This document shows, one piece after another, positions 26,404 to 34,546 of a stretch of DNA of 64,000 nt; positions within the stretch are counted from its first letter, which is position 1; every line of letters begins with the position of its first letter. This stretch comes from Streptomyces caeruleatus (GTDB taxonomy: Bacteria > Actinomycetota > Actinomycetes > Streptomycetales > Streptomycetaceae), in assembly GCF_001514235.1 (NCBI RefSeq), contig NZ_KQ948936.1, forward strand, positions 62,001 to 126,000, read 5' to 3'. The position numbers and the translations under genes were made by a program. The notes beneath the pieces are model-generated. The model saw only the letters and a list, made by a program, of their open reading frames with translations, was not told the DNA's origin and did not search any database.

Positions 26404-27566
26404 CAGGCGGCCGCACCTTCCTCGACCCCGGCGTCGATGTCCTGGGCGGCGTCGAGGCCGAAGGTGTGGGCGGGGCTCCAGTGCAGGACGACGTCGGCGC
26501 CGGGGACCAGGCGGGTGTCGCGGTCGACGTTCTGGACGTAGACCTCGAAGTCCGGGCAGACGGCGCTGTCGACGACGTACTGCGTGCAGACGCCGATGAA
26601 ACTGCCGTTGGTGATCTTGCCGTTGATGCGGTTGCGGCCCTCGGGGATCTCGCCCGCGTCGTCGGCGTGGGTGAGGGAGATCTTCTCCGGGCGGACGCCG
26701 ACCAGCACCTTGCCGCCGGGCGTCGTGGCCGCGCCGCACCTCGCCTCGGGGAGGACGAGCTTGCCGCCGCCCGCCTTCAGGACGATGTCGTCGCCGCTCT
26801 TCGAATCGACCTCGGCCTCGATGAAGTTGGAGGTGCCGAGGAAGTTGGCGACGAAGGTCGTGCGCGGGTTCTCGTACAGGTCGGTCGGGGAGCCGAGCTG
26901 TTCGACGCGGCCCGCGTTCATCACGGCGACGGTGTCGGCCATGGTCATGGCCTCCTCCTGGTCGTGCGTGACATGGACGAAGGTGATGCCGACCTCGGTC
27001 TGGATGCGCTTGAGCTCCAGCTGCATCTGGCGGCGCAGCTTGAGGTCGAGGGCGCCGAGGGGCTCGTCGAGGAGGAGCACCTTGGGGTGGTTGATCAGCG
27101 CGCGGGCGACGGCGACGCGCTGCTGCTGGCCGCCCGACAGCTGGTGCGGCTTCTTGCGGGCCTGCTCGCCGAGTTGGACGAGGTCGAGCATGTCGCCGAC
27201 CTGCTTCTTCACCGACTTGATGCCGCGCCGGCGCAGGCCGAAGGCGACGTTCTCGAAGATGTCGAGGTGCGGGAAGAGGGCGTACGACTGGAAGACCGTG
27301 TTCACCGGCCGCTTGTACGGCGGCAGCGCGGTGACGTCCTGGTCGCCGAGGTGGACGGTGCCGGCGGAAGGTTCCTCCAGGCCGGCGATCATGCGCAGGG
27401 TGGTGGTCTTGCCGCAGCCGGAGGCGCCGAGCAGGGCGAAGAAGGAGCCCTGGGGGACGGTCAGGTCGAGCGGGTGTACGGCGGTGAAGGAGCCGTAGGT
27501 CTTGGCTATGCCGGAGAGGCGGATGTCGCCGCCGTGGTCGGTCTTGTTCGTCGTCACGGTGATCAC
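26403..27566 (-). CDS. potA: Polyamine ABC transporter ATP-binding protein, PotA-like
   Basis: A 387-residue ATPase. Walker A GASGCGKT (about 48-55), Q-loop in NTVFQSYALFPH, signature LSGGQQQR, Walker B LLLDEPLGALD and H-loop VTHDQEEAM are all intact. A C-terminal TOBE/regulatory domain (about 240-380) is present. Energises the PotBC channel. The GTG start at 27566 overlaps the binding-protein stop (GTGA). Confidence 0.94.
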   Translation of the reverse strand: MITVTTNKTDHGGDIRLSGIAKTYGSFTAVHPLDLTVPQGSFFALLGASGCGKTTTLRMIAGLEEPSAGTVHLGDQDVTALPPYKRPVNTVFQSYALFPHLDIFENVAFGLRRRGIKSVKKQVGDMLDLVQLGEQARKKPHQLSGGQQQRVAVARALINHPKVLLLDEPLGALDLKLRRQMQLELKRIQTEVGITFVHVTHDQEEAMTMADTVAVMNAGRVEQLGSPTDLYENPRTTFVANFLGTSNFIEAEVDSKSGDDIVLKAGGGKLVLPEARCGAATTPGGKVLVGVRPEKISLTHADDAGEIPEGRNRINGKITNGSFIGVCTQYVVDSAVCPDFEVYVQNVDRDTRLVPGADVVLHWSPAHTFGLDAAQDIDAGVEEGAAA

Positions 27567-28810
27567 GCCCCTGTCAGCTTCGCGAACTTCTGTTCAAACT
27601 CGGTCTCTTCCTTCGAGCTCAGCGAGCGGAAGGGGTGGGACTTCTCGGCCATCGCCTTGTCGGGGATGATCAGCGGGTTGTTCGCCGCATCCGGGTCGAT
27701 CTTCGCCAGCTCGGCCTTCACGCCGTCGACGGGCGTCACGTAGTTGATGTACGCGGCGAGTTCGGCGGCCGGCTTCGGCTCGTAGTAGAAGTCGATGAGC
27801 CGCTCGGCGTTCGTCTTGTGCCGGGCCTTGTTCGGGATCAGCAGGTTGTCGGTCGAGGTGATGTACCCGCTGTCCGGGATCAGGAAGTCGATGTCCGGGC
27901 TGTCCGCCTTCAGCTGGACCACGTCACCGGCCCAGGCTATGCAGGCCGCGAAGTCGCCGCTGGTCAGGTCGGAGGTGTAGTCGTTGCCGGTGAAGCGGCG
28001 GATCTGGCCCTTGTCGACGGCCTTCTGGATACGGGCGACCGCCGCGTCGAAGTCGTCGGTGGTGAAGTCCGCCGGGTCCTTGCCCATGTCGAGCAGGGTC
28101 ATGCCGATGCTGTCCCGCATCTCCGACAGGAAGCCGACGCGCCCCTTGAGCCTGGGGTTGTCGAGCAGGTCGGAGAGCGACTTCACCTCGACGCCGTCCA
28201 GGGCCTTCTTGTTGTAGGCGATGACGGTCGAGATGCCCTGCCAGACATAGGAGTAGGCACGGCCGGGGTCCCAGTCCGGGTCGCGGAACTGCGCCGAGAG
28301 GTTGGCGTAGGCGTGCGGGAGGTTGGAGGCGTCCAGCTTCTGGACCCAGCCGAGGCGGATCAGGCGGGCCGCGAGCCAGTCGGTGAGGACGATGATGTCC
28401 CGGCCGGTGTCCTGCCCCGCCGCGAGCTGCGGCTTGATCTTGCCGAAGAACTCGACGTTGTCGTTGATGTCCTCGGTGTACTTGACCGAGATACCGGTCC
28501 GCTTCCTGAACTGGTCGAGCGTGGGATGGTGCTTCTCGCTGTCGTCCACGTCGATGTACTCGGTCCAGTTGGAGAAGTTCACGACCTTCTCCTTCGCCGA
28601 GTGGTCCTCCGCGGAGACACCGCCCTGGGTGTTCCCGGCCGCGGGGATCCCGCAGGCGCTGAGCGTGCCCAGTCCGCCCAGCGCGAGCGCGCCGCCCGTG
28701 GAAGCACGCAGCAGGGAACGGCGGGTCATGGCGGCCCGGCCGCCTCGCAGGCTGCGCCGCATGGCGGCCACTTGGGCCGGGGAGAGGCGGTCGGGCTCGT
28801 ACTGCTCCAT
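27563..28810 (-). CDS. potD: Polyamine-binding lipoprotein, PotD-like
   Basis: A 415-residue receptor of the PotD/PotF family. Its 27-residue N-terminal extension is followed by a Tat-like MTRRSLLRAS and lipobox TLSACG (C53). The motif VNFSNWTEYID and the later DFAACIAWAGDVVQ match spermidine/putrescine receptors. It captures polyamine outside the membrane for the PotABC importer. A degraded paralogue lies at 40935-41735. ATG 28810 is chosen because upstream frame composition is non-coding. Confidence 0.92.
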   Translation of the reverse strand: MEQYEPDRLSPAQVAAMRRSLRGGRAAMTRRSLLRASTGGALALGGLGTLSACGIPAAGNTQGGVSAEDHSAKEKVVNFSNWTEYIDVDDSEKHHPTLDQFRKRTGISVKYTEDINDNVEFFGKIKPQLAAGQDTGRDIIVLTDWLAARLIRLGWVQKLDASNLPHAYANLSAQFRDPDWDPGRAYSYVWQGISTVIAYNKKALDGVEVKSLSDLLDNPRLKGRVGFLSEMRDSIGMTLLDMGKDPADFTTDDFDAAVARIQKAVDKGQIRRFTGNDYTSDLTSGDFAACIAWAGDVVQLKADSPDIDFLIPDSGYITSTDNLLIPNKARHKTNAERLIDFYYEPKPAAELAAYINYVTPVDGVKAELAKIDPDAANNPLIIPDKAMAEKSHPFRSLSSKEETEFEQKFAKLTGA

Positions 28811-28898
28811 GCGCGTGGTGACCTTTCGGGAGATCGGGAGGGATGGGGAGGCCGGGCGGCTGGTCGGGCGGGCGGCCTCCCCCTGTCGTCTGTTCTGG

Positions 28899-30434
28899 CT
28901 AGCGGTCCCCGAAGACGGTGCGGTGCCAGTCCTTTCTGGCGACCGCGGTGTTGTCGAACATGACGTGCTTGATCTGGGTGTACTCCTCGAACGAGTACGC
29001 CGACATGTCCTTGCCGAAGCCGGACGCCTTGTAGCCGCCGTGCGGCATCTCGCTGATGATCGGGATGTGGTCGTTGACCCACACGCACCCGGCCTTGATC
29101 TCGCGGGTGGCCCGGTTCGCCCGGTAGACGTCGCGGCTCCACGCGGAGGCCGCGAGCCCGTACGGGGTGTCGTTGGCGAGCCGGATCCCCTCGTCGTCGC
29201 CGTCGAAGGGCAGCACGACCAGGACCGGCCCGAAGATCTCGGACTGGACGATCTCGCTGTCCTGGGCCGCGTCGGCGACGAGGGTGGGCCGGTAGTACGC
29301 GCCGTTCCCGAGCTCGCCCTGCGGCGCCTCACCGCCGGTGACCACGCGCGCGTAGGCACGCGCACGGTCGACGAACCCGGCGACCCGGTCGCGCTGGACG
29401 TGCGAGATCAGCGGCCCGAGATCGGTACCCGGCGCGAACGGATCACCGAGCCGGACGCTCTCCATGAGCGCGGCGGTCCGCTCGACGAAGGCCTCGTAAA
29501 GGGGTCGCTGCACGTACGCGCGCGTGGCGGCCGTGCAGTCCTGCCCGGTGTTGATGAGCGCGCCCGCGACGGCACCGTGGGCGGCCGCCTCCAGGTCGGC
29601 GTCGTCGAAGACCACGAAGGGCGCCTTGCCGCCCAGTTCGAGATGGATCCGCTTGACGGTGGCGGTGGCGATCTCGGCAACGCGCCTGCCCACGGCGGTG
29701 GAGCCGGTGAAGGAGGTCATGGCGACGTCGGGGTGCCCGACGAGGTGCTCGCCGGCTTCCTTGCCGGTCCCGGTGACGATGTTGACGACACCGTCCGGGA
29801 TCCCTGCGTCGGTGGCGGCCTGCGCGAACAGAAGCGAGGTCAGAGGGGTCAGCTCGGCCGGCTTCAGCACGATGGTGTTGCCCGCGGCGATGGCCGGGAG
29901 GATCTTCCAGGCGGCCATCTGGAGGGGGTAGTTCCATGGGGCGATGGAGCCGACGACACCGATGGGCTCGCGGCGCACGTAGGAGGTGTGGTCGCCGGAG
30001 TACTCCCCCGCGGACTGCCCCTGCAGATGCCGGGCGGCGCCCGCGAAGAAGGCGATGTTGTCGATGGTCCCCGGTACGTCGAACTCACGCGTCAGCTTCA
30101 GCGGCTTCCCGCACTGGAGGGACTCGGCACGGGCGAATTCCTCGGCGCGCTCGGCGACCACGGCGGCGAAGCGGTGCATCGCGTCGGAGCGCTCGCCCGG
30201 GGTGGCGCCGGCCCAGCCGGGGTACGCCTCGCGCGCGGCGGCGACCGCGGCGTCGACGTCCTCGGTGCCGGCCAGGTCGTACGTGTACACCTCCTCGCCG
30301 GTGGCGGGGTCGACGACGGCGTGGGTACGCCCCGAGGTCCCCTTCGCCGGCCGGCCCGCGATGTACTGCGCGCCGTCCGCGAAGCGGTCCTGGGCCGGGA
30401 ATCGATCCGGGGTGGCGGTGCCCGGGTTGTGCAT
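28899..30434 (-). CDS. 4-aminobutyraldehyde dehydrogenase, PatD-like
   Basis: A 511-residue aldehyde dehydrogenase, first gene of the six-gene polyamine unit. General base in LELGGKAPFV (E266), nucleophile in NTGQDCTAA (C300), cofactor site FTGSTAVGR. The W-N-Y-P-L-Q-M-A-A-W-K core and TGQDC are typical of gamma-aminobutyraldehyde dehydrogenases, which oxidise 4-aminobutyraldehyde to GABA. A GGAGGG ribosome site supports ATG 30434. An 88-bp gap separates it from potD. A paralogue lies at 41905-43344. Confidence 0.88.
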   Translation of the reverse strand: MHNPGTATPDRFPAQDRFADGAQYIAGRPAKGTSGRTHAVVDPATGEEVYTYDLAGTEDVDAAVAAAREAYPGWAGATPGERSDAMHRFAAVVAERAEEFARAESLQCGKPLKLTREFDVPGTIDNIAFFAGAARHLQGQSAGEYSGDHTSYVRREPIGVVGSIAPWNYPLQMAAWKILPAIAAGNTIVLKPAELTPLTSLLFAQAATDAGIPDGVVNIVTGTGKEAGEHLVGHPDVAMTSFTGSTAVGRRVAEIATATVKRIHLELGGKAPFVVFDDADLEAAAHGAVAGALINTGQDCTAATRAYVQRPLYEAFVERTAALMESVRLGDPFAPGTDLGPLISHVQRDRVAGFVDRARAYARVVTGGEAPQGELGNGAYYRPTLVADAAQDSEIVQSEIFGPVLVVLPFDGDDEGIRLANDTPYGLAASAWSRDVYRANRATREIKAGCVWVNDHIPIISEMPHGGYKASGFGKDMSAYSFEEYTQIKHVMFDNTAVARKDWHRTVFGDR

Positions 30435-30516
30435 GTCGCTCCCTCCGTGCCCCGAGATGGGGCCGGCGTGGCTCAGGCTCGATTTGAGTGCCGATCCTGA
30501 CAGAGCAGGAAAGCGC

Positions 30517-30537
30517 CAACAAGTGATTCCGTTGTTG
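30517..30537. promoter_or_regulatory. Putative operator upstream of the polyamine unit
   Basis: Inverted repeat CAACAA-9 nt-TTGTTG, about 83 bp upstream of the dehydrogenase start. The reverse strand reads AACAACGGAATC at 30525-30536, close to AACAACGAATTTC at 43493-43505 upstream of the Lrp-like gene and the second dehydrogenase. This could be a shared Lrp/AsnC or other regulator site; inferred. Confidence 0.45.
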
Positions 30538-30632
30538 CCTTTTGGTTACGCGACGGAATCTGTCGACCAGGTGTCGAGTTGGCCTGGAAAACGTAAGACG
30601 GATTGTCGGTGGTGCCTGTCAGACTCGGGGAC

Positions 30633-31202
30633 ATGGCGAAGATCGATTCTTGGGACGTCCTGATCCAGGAGGTCCGCGCGGGGACGAGAGTCAAGTATCT
30701 GCACTTCTGGGGGCACCGGCCACGACCGGACGGGCAGCTGAGCGCGAGTTGTCTGAGCCAGTGGTGGGCCGCGCCGTTCACGGTGGACGGCGTGTCGTAC
30801 GCGACCGCCGAGCACTGGATGATGGCCGGGAAGGCACGGCTGTTCGGGGACGCGGAGGCGGAGCGGCGGGCGCTGGAGGCCGGGCATCCGTCCGAGGCGA
30901 AGAAGGCCGGGCGGCTGGTGCGGGGGTTCGACGAGGCGACCTGGGAGCGGGAGCGGTTCCGGATCGTCGTCGAGGGGTCGGTCCACAAGTTCGCGGCGGA
31001 CGACGGGCTGCGGCGGTTTCTGCTGGGGACCGGGGACCGGGTGCTGGTGGAGGCCAGTCCGGTGGACCGGGTGTGGGGGATCGGCCTGGCCGCGGGGGAC
31101 GAGGCGGCCGCGGATCCGCAGCGGTGGCGGGGGCCGAACCTGCTCGGGTTCGCGTTGATGGAGGCGCGGGAGCGGTTGCGGGCCGAACCGGGCCGAGCTT
31201 GA
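30633..31202 (+). CDS. NADAR-family protein (YbiA-like)
   Basis: A 189-residue soluble protein of the NADAR superfamily. Seen: YLHFWGHRP near the start, the conserved FTVDGVSYATAEHWMMAGKARLFGD region, and WGIGLA with GPNLLGFALM near the end. Members hydrolyse N-glycosidic bonds, including riboflavin intermediates and ADP-ribosyl-guanine. ATG 30633 follows GGGGAC; a TTG ten codons upstream is less likely. It is divergent from the polyamine unit. Confidence 0.85.
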   Translation: MAKIDSWDVLIQEVRAGTRVKYLHFWGHRPRPDGQLSASCLSQWWAAPFTVDGVSYATAEHWMMAGKARLFGDAEAERRALEAGHPSEAKKAGRLVRGFDEATWERERFRIVVEGSVHKFAADDGLRRFLLGTGDRVLVEASPVDRVWGIGLAAGDEAAADPQRWRGPNLLGFALMEARERLRAEPGRA

Positions 31203-31228
31203 GGGGGCCGACCCGACGGCCGGCCCCC
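31203..31228 (+). terminator. Terminator hairpin after NADAR gene
   Basis: An 8-bp perfect stem GGGGGCCG / CGGCCCCC with a 10-base loop, one base after the stop codon. Confidence 0.7.
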
Positions 31229-31342
31229 TTCGAACCTCACAGGCCCCGGAACCTCATGGGGCCCGGAACCTCATGGGACCCGGAACCTCATGGGCCCCGG
31301 AACCTCATGGCATCCCGGAACCTCACCGGACGCGGAACCTCA
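31226..31342 (-). repeat. 17-bp tandem repeat starting at a stop codon
   Basis: On the minus strand, six copies of a ~17-bp unit beginning TGAGGTTCCG are followed by one diverged copy (units of 17, 18, 17, 17, 17, 17 bp). The first TGA is the stop codon of the DUF4190 gene at 31340. It fills the convergent gap between that gene and the NADAR terminator. Confidence 0.88.
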
Positions 31343-31804
31343 CAGCGCGCCCATGACACTCGCGAAGACGAGGAAGCCCAGCACCGGCAGGATCACGGTG
31401 GCCACGATCCCGCAGACCAGACCGGCGGTCGCCGCGCCCTTGTTGGTGGCCTCGCCCCGGTTCGCCTTGCCCCGGCCGATCGCGCCGAAGATGATCCCGA
31501 GGATCCCGAGGATGACGCCGAAGAACCACAGGAAGAAGGTCAGGCTGCACACCACGCCGATGATGCCCAGGACCAGTCCCGTGGTGCCCATGCCGTTGCT
31601 CGGCTGCATCGGCATGCCATAGCCGGGCGCCTGCGGGTAGGCCGCCGGGTAGGACGGGCCGGCGGGCGGATAGCCGTACCCCGGGCCGGGCTGCGGGGCG
31701 GACGGCGGGGCTGACGGCGGATAGGCGTATCCCCCGGCGGGCTGCTGCGGCGGCTGCGACGGCGGCGGCCCGAACCCACCGGGTCCGGGATTGGCGTCGG
31801 ACAT
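31340..31804 (-). CDS. DUF4190 membrane protein 1
   Basis: A 154-residue protein. A Pro/Gly/Tyr-rich cytoplasmic tail (about 1-70, with GYGYPP and GYGMPMQP motifs) is followed by two long hydrophobic segments (LVLGIIGVVCSLTFFLWFFG and a C-terminal helix). A conserved basic connector GRGKANRGEATNKGAATAG lies between them. DUF4190 proteins are common in actinobacteria and of unknown function. A paralogue with the same plan follows at 31866. Its stop codon starts the tandem repeat. Confidence 0.85.
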   Translation of the reverse strand: MSDANPGPGGFGPPPSQPPQQPAGGYAYPPSAPPSAPQPGPGYGYPPAGPSYPAAYPQAPGYGMPMQPSNGMGTTGLVLGIIGVVCSLTFFLWFFGVILGILGIIFGAIGRGKANRGEATNKGAATAGLVCGIVATVILPVLGFLVFASVMGAL

Positions 31805-31865
31805 GAACTGCTCTCCCCTCGTTGACAGTCAGGGGCATCGTAATCGCCCTGTTCATGCCAGGGTT

Positions 31866-32534
31866 TCAGCGGACCGCCGCGACGGACGCCGGCGCCGGCA
31901 AGGCGCCGTAGTAGTCGCCGTCGTCGTAGTTATCCGAGTTGATGGCGGCCGTGATGCCGATGATGAACAGGACGATCATGAGGACGCCGAGGACGATGCC
32001 GATGATGCCCGTGATCAGACCGGCCTGCGCCTGTCCGCGGTTGTTGGCCTCGCCCCGCTCGGCCTTGCGGCGTCCCTGGACACCGAAGATCACGGCGAGG
32101 ATGCCGAGGACGATGGAGACCACGCCGTACAGACAGAAGAGACAGCAGGACAGGATGCCGAGCACGAGGGCCGCGACGCCCATGCCGTTCTGCGGCTGCA
32201 TCGGCATGCCGGGCCAGCCGTAGCCCGGGGGGTAGCCGGGGTAGCCGTAGCCGCCCGGGTCGCCGGGGCCGGTGGGCGCGATGGGCGGGGGCGGGACGGC
32301 GGCGCCGGGCGGCGGGTAGGCGTAACCCGGCGTGGCACCGGTCGGGGCCGTGCCGTCGGGTGCGGCGAAACCCTCGGACGGCATCGACGTGACCGTGGCC
32401 TGGTCGTGGACGGACGGCGGCCGCTGCCCGTCGTCGGGCGCCGGGTTCTTCTCCAGCGACGGCCGGTTCTCGGGCGGCGCCCACGGGTCGTGGGCTTCCC
32501 CGGCCTCCCCGCCGGGCTGCGCTGCGTCCGTCAT
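31866..32534 (-). CDS. DUF4190 membrane protein 2
   Basis: A 222-residue paralogue of the neighbour. A longer acidic/Pro-rich N-terminal tail (about 1-115) leads into two hydrophobic segments around the connector GRRKAERGEANNRGQAQAG. A cysteine-rich first helix (ILSCCLFCLYG) and an acidic tail (NSDNYDDGDYYG) set it apart. It is likely an old tandem duplication; 61 bp separate the genes. Function unknown. ATG 32534. Confidence 0.85.
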   Translation of the reverse strand: MTDAAQPGGEAGEAHDPWAPPENRPSLEKNPAPDDGQRPPSVHDQATVTSMPSEGFAAPDGTAPTGATPGYAYPPPGAAVPPPPIAPTGPGDPGGYGYPGYPPGYGWPGMPMQPQNGMGVAALVLGILSCCLFCLYGVVSIVLGILAVIFGVQGRRKAERGEANNRGQAQAGLITGIIGIVLGVLMIVLFIIGITAAINSDNYDDGDYYGALPAPASVAAVR

Positions 32535-32726
32535 GTCATGTCCCCCCTGGTGGTTCGTGCCGCCATGCTACGGCCTGCCCACCGCCGCCCCACCGGCCGG
32601 TGTCCGACCGTCGGCGCCCGCTGCCGGCACCGCTGCATACGATGGCAGCGCATGCGATCAGCCGATCACCCGCGTCCCCGCCGCTCACGCAGCCGGCCAC
32701 GGGGACGCCGTTCCCGGGGAGGAACC

Positions 32727-33788
32727 TTGACCGACCATCTCGTCGACGCCGGCGTCCCGCGTGACCTGCACGCCTTCATCGCCGGACTGCCCAAGGCCGA
32801 ACTGCACGTGCACCACGTCGGATCCGCCTCCCCCCGGATCGTGTCGGCCCTGGCCGCCCGCCACCCCGACTCCAAGGTCCCCACGGACCCCGAGGCCCTG
32901 GTCGACTACTTCACGTTCACGGACTTCGCCCACTTCATCGACGTGTACCTGTCCGTGGTGGATCTGATCCGCACCCCGGAGGACGTCCGGCTGCTCACCT
33001 ACGAGGTGGCCCGCGACCTGGCCCGTCAGCAGGTGCGCTACGCCGAGCTGACCATCACCCCGTTCTCCTCCACCCGCCGCGGCATCGAGGCCGGCGCCTT
33101 CATGGCGGCGATCGAGGACGCCCGCAAGGCGGCCGAGGCCGAGTTCGGGACCGTGCTGCGCTGGTGCTTCGACATCCCGGGCGAGGCCGGACTGGAGTCC
33201 GCCGAGGAGACGGTACGGCTCGCCACGGACGACCGGCTGCGCCCGGAGGGCCTGGTGTCGTTCGGGCTCGGCGGGCCCGAGATCGGCGTGCCGCGGCCCC
33301 AGTTCAAGCCGTACTTCGACCGGGCCATCGCCGCCGGACTGCACTCCGTGCCGCACGCCGGTGAGACCACCGGTCCCGAGACCGTCTGGGACGCCCTGAC
33401 CCACCTGCGCGCCGAGCGCATCGGACACGGCACCAGTTCCGCCCAGGACCCGAAGCTGCTCGCGCACCTCGCCGAGCACCGGATCCCGCTGGAGGTGTGC
33501 CCGACCTCCAACATCGCCACGCGCGCGGTCCGCACGATCGACGAGCACCCGCTCAAGGAGTTCGCGAAGGCCGGCGTCGCCGTCACCATCAACTCCGACG
33601 ACCCGCCGATGTTCGGCACCGACCTCAACAACGAGTACGCCGTCGCCGCCCGCCTCCTCGACCTCGACGAGCGCGGCCTGGCCGACCTCGCCAAGAACGC
33701 CGTCGACGCCTCCTTCCTCGACGAGCCCGGCAAGGCCCGGATCGCGGCCGAGATCGACACGTACACCACGGACTGGCTCGCCCCCTGA
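32727..33788 (+). CDS. Adenosine deaminase-family protein, probable aminodeoxyfutalosine deaminase
   Basis: A 353-residue amidohydrolase of the adenosine deaminase family. Zinc and catalytic residues are seen in ELHVHHVGS (H27, H29), HAGET (H210, E213), RIGHGTS (H234) and NSDDPP (D291/D292). The HVHHVGS motif differs from the HLHLEGT of classical adenosine deaminase. From memory, Streptomyces homologues of this subtype deaminate 6-amino-6-deoxyfutalosine in futalosine menaquinone synthesis. TTG 32727 is chosen because GGGGAGGA precedes it; an in-frame ATG at 32652 adds a highly basic 25-residue stretch without a ribosome site. GDPD follows 35 bp later. Confidence 0.82.
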   Translation: MTDHLVDAGVPRDLHAFIAGLPKAELHVHHVGSASPRIVSALAARHPDSKVPTDPEALVDYFTFTDFAHFIDVYLSVVDLIRTPEDVRLLTYEVARDLARQQVRYAELTITPFSSTRRGIEAGAFMAAIEDARKAAEAEFGTVLRWCFDIPGEAGLESAEETVRLATDDRLRPEGLVSFGLGGPEIGVPRPQFKPYFDRAIAAGLHSVPHAGETTGPETVWDALTHLRAERIGHGTSSAQDPKLLAHLAEHRIPLEVCPTSNIATRAVRTIDEHPLKEFAKAGVAVTINSDDPPMFGTDLNNEYAVAARLLDLDERGLADLAKNAVDASFLDEPGKARIAAEIDTYTTDWLAP

Positions 33789-33823
33789 CCCGCCCGGCCC
33801 CCGCCCCCCACCACAATGGCCCC

Positions 33824-34546
33824 ATGCAGAACGTGACCGCCGTCGCCCACCGCGGCGACCCCTACCGCGTCCGCGAGAACACCCTCGACTCCCTGCGCTC
33901 CGCGCTGCGACGGGGCGCGGACGCGGTGGAGATCGACGTACGTCTCACCAAGGACGGCGTGCCGATGCTCCTGCACGACGAGGCCCTGAAGCGGCTGTGG
34001 GAGCAGGACCGTCCGCTGCTCGCGCTGTCGTCGGCCGAGGTGCGGGGGCTGACGGCGGGCGGGGTGCCGACGCTGGAGGAGGCACTGGCGGCGTGCGGCG
34101 ACAGCCGGGTGATGCTGGATCTGCCGGGCACGCCCGATGTCCGGGCCGCGCGCCGGGTCGTGGAGGTCGTCCGCGCGTGCGGGGCGCAGGACCGCGTCTA
34201 CTACTGCGCGGGCGCCCCGGCCATGCTCGCCGTGCGCGCCGCCGACCCGGCCGCCGAGATCGCCCTGACCTGGACGACGCTGGCCCCGCCCCGCGCGGGC
34301 CTGCTCGACGCGGTACGCCCGCGCTGGCTCAACTACCGCTTCAGCCTGGTCGACCGCGCCGTCGCCGAACGCGTCCACCGCGCCGGCTACCTCCTGTCCG
34401 TCTGGACCCCGGACACCCGGCGCTCCATGCGCCGTCTGCTGGACCTCGGCGCCGACTCGATCACGACGAACCGCATCGACGTCCTGCTCGCTACACGCGG
34501 GACCGCTGAGGCACGGTCGCCGCGTCCGCGGGGGTCTCTCGGGTGA
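33824..34546 (+). CDS. Glycerophosphodiester phosphodiesterase-family protein
   Basis: A 240-residue protein with the GDPD catalytic pattern: AHRGD (H9, R10), the metal-binding EIDVRLTKDG and LLHDE. The C-terminal barrel strands are seen in LSVWTPDTRRSMRRLLDLGADSITTNR. The family cleaves glycerophosphodiesters to glycerol-3-phosphate plus an alcohol. No signal peptide, so probably cytoplasmic. The ribosome site is weak. Its 3' end overlaps the convergent sigma-factor gene by 56 bp. Confidence 0.85.
   Translation: MQNVTAVAHRGDPYRVRENTLDSLRSALRRGADAVEIDVRLTKDGVPMLLHDEALKRLWEQDRPLLALSSAEVRGLTAGGVPTLEEALAACGDSRVMLDLPGTPDVRAARRVVEVVRACGAQDRVYYCAGAPAMLAVRAADPAAEIALTWTTLAPPRAGLLDAVRPRWLNYRFSLVDRAVAERVHRAGYLLSVWTPDTRRSMRRLLDLGADSITTNRIDVLLATRGTAEARSPRPRGSLG

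Noticed and set aside
28811..29365. Upstream extension of the PotD-like frame
   Set aside because: Ser/Thr/Arg/Pro-rich and fully inside the dehydrogenase gene; the Tat signal and lipobox begin after ATG 28810.
31226..31342. 17-bp tandem repeat considered as a CRISPR array
   Set aside because: Units are contiguous without unique spacers of constant length and no cas genes are present.
31791..32726. Upstream extension of the deaminase frame by about 300 codons
   Set aside because: Overlaps the minus-strand DUF4190 gene, has Asp/Arg/Gly-rich shadow composition, and the TTG at 32727 has a strong ribosome site.
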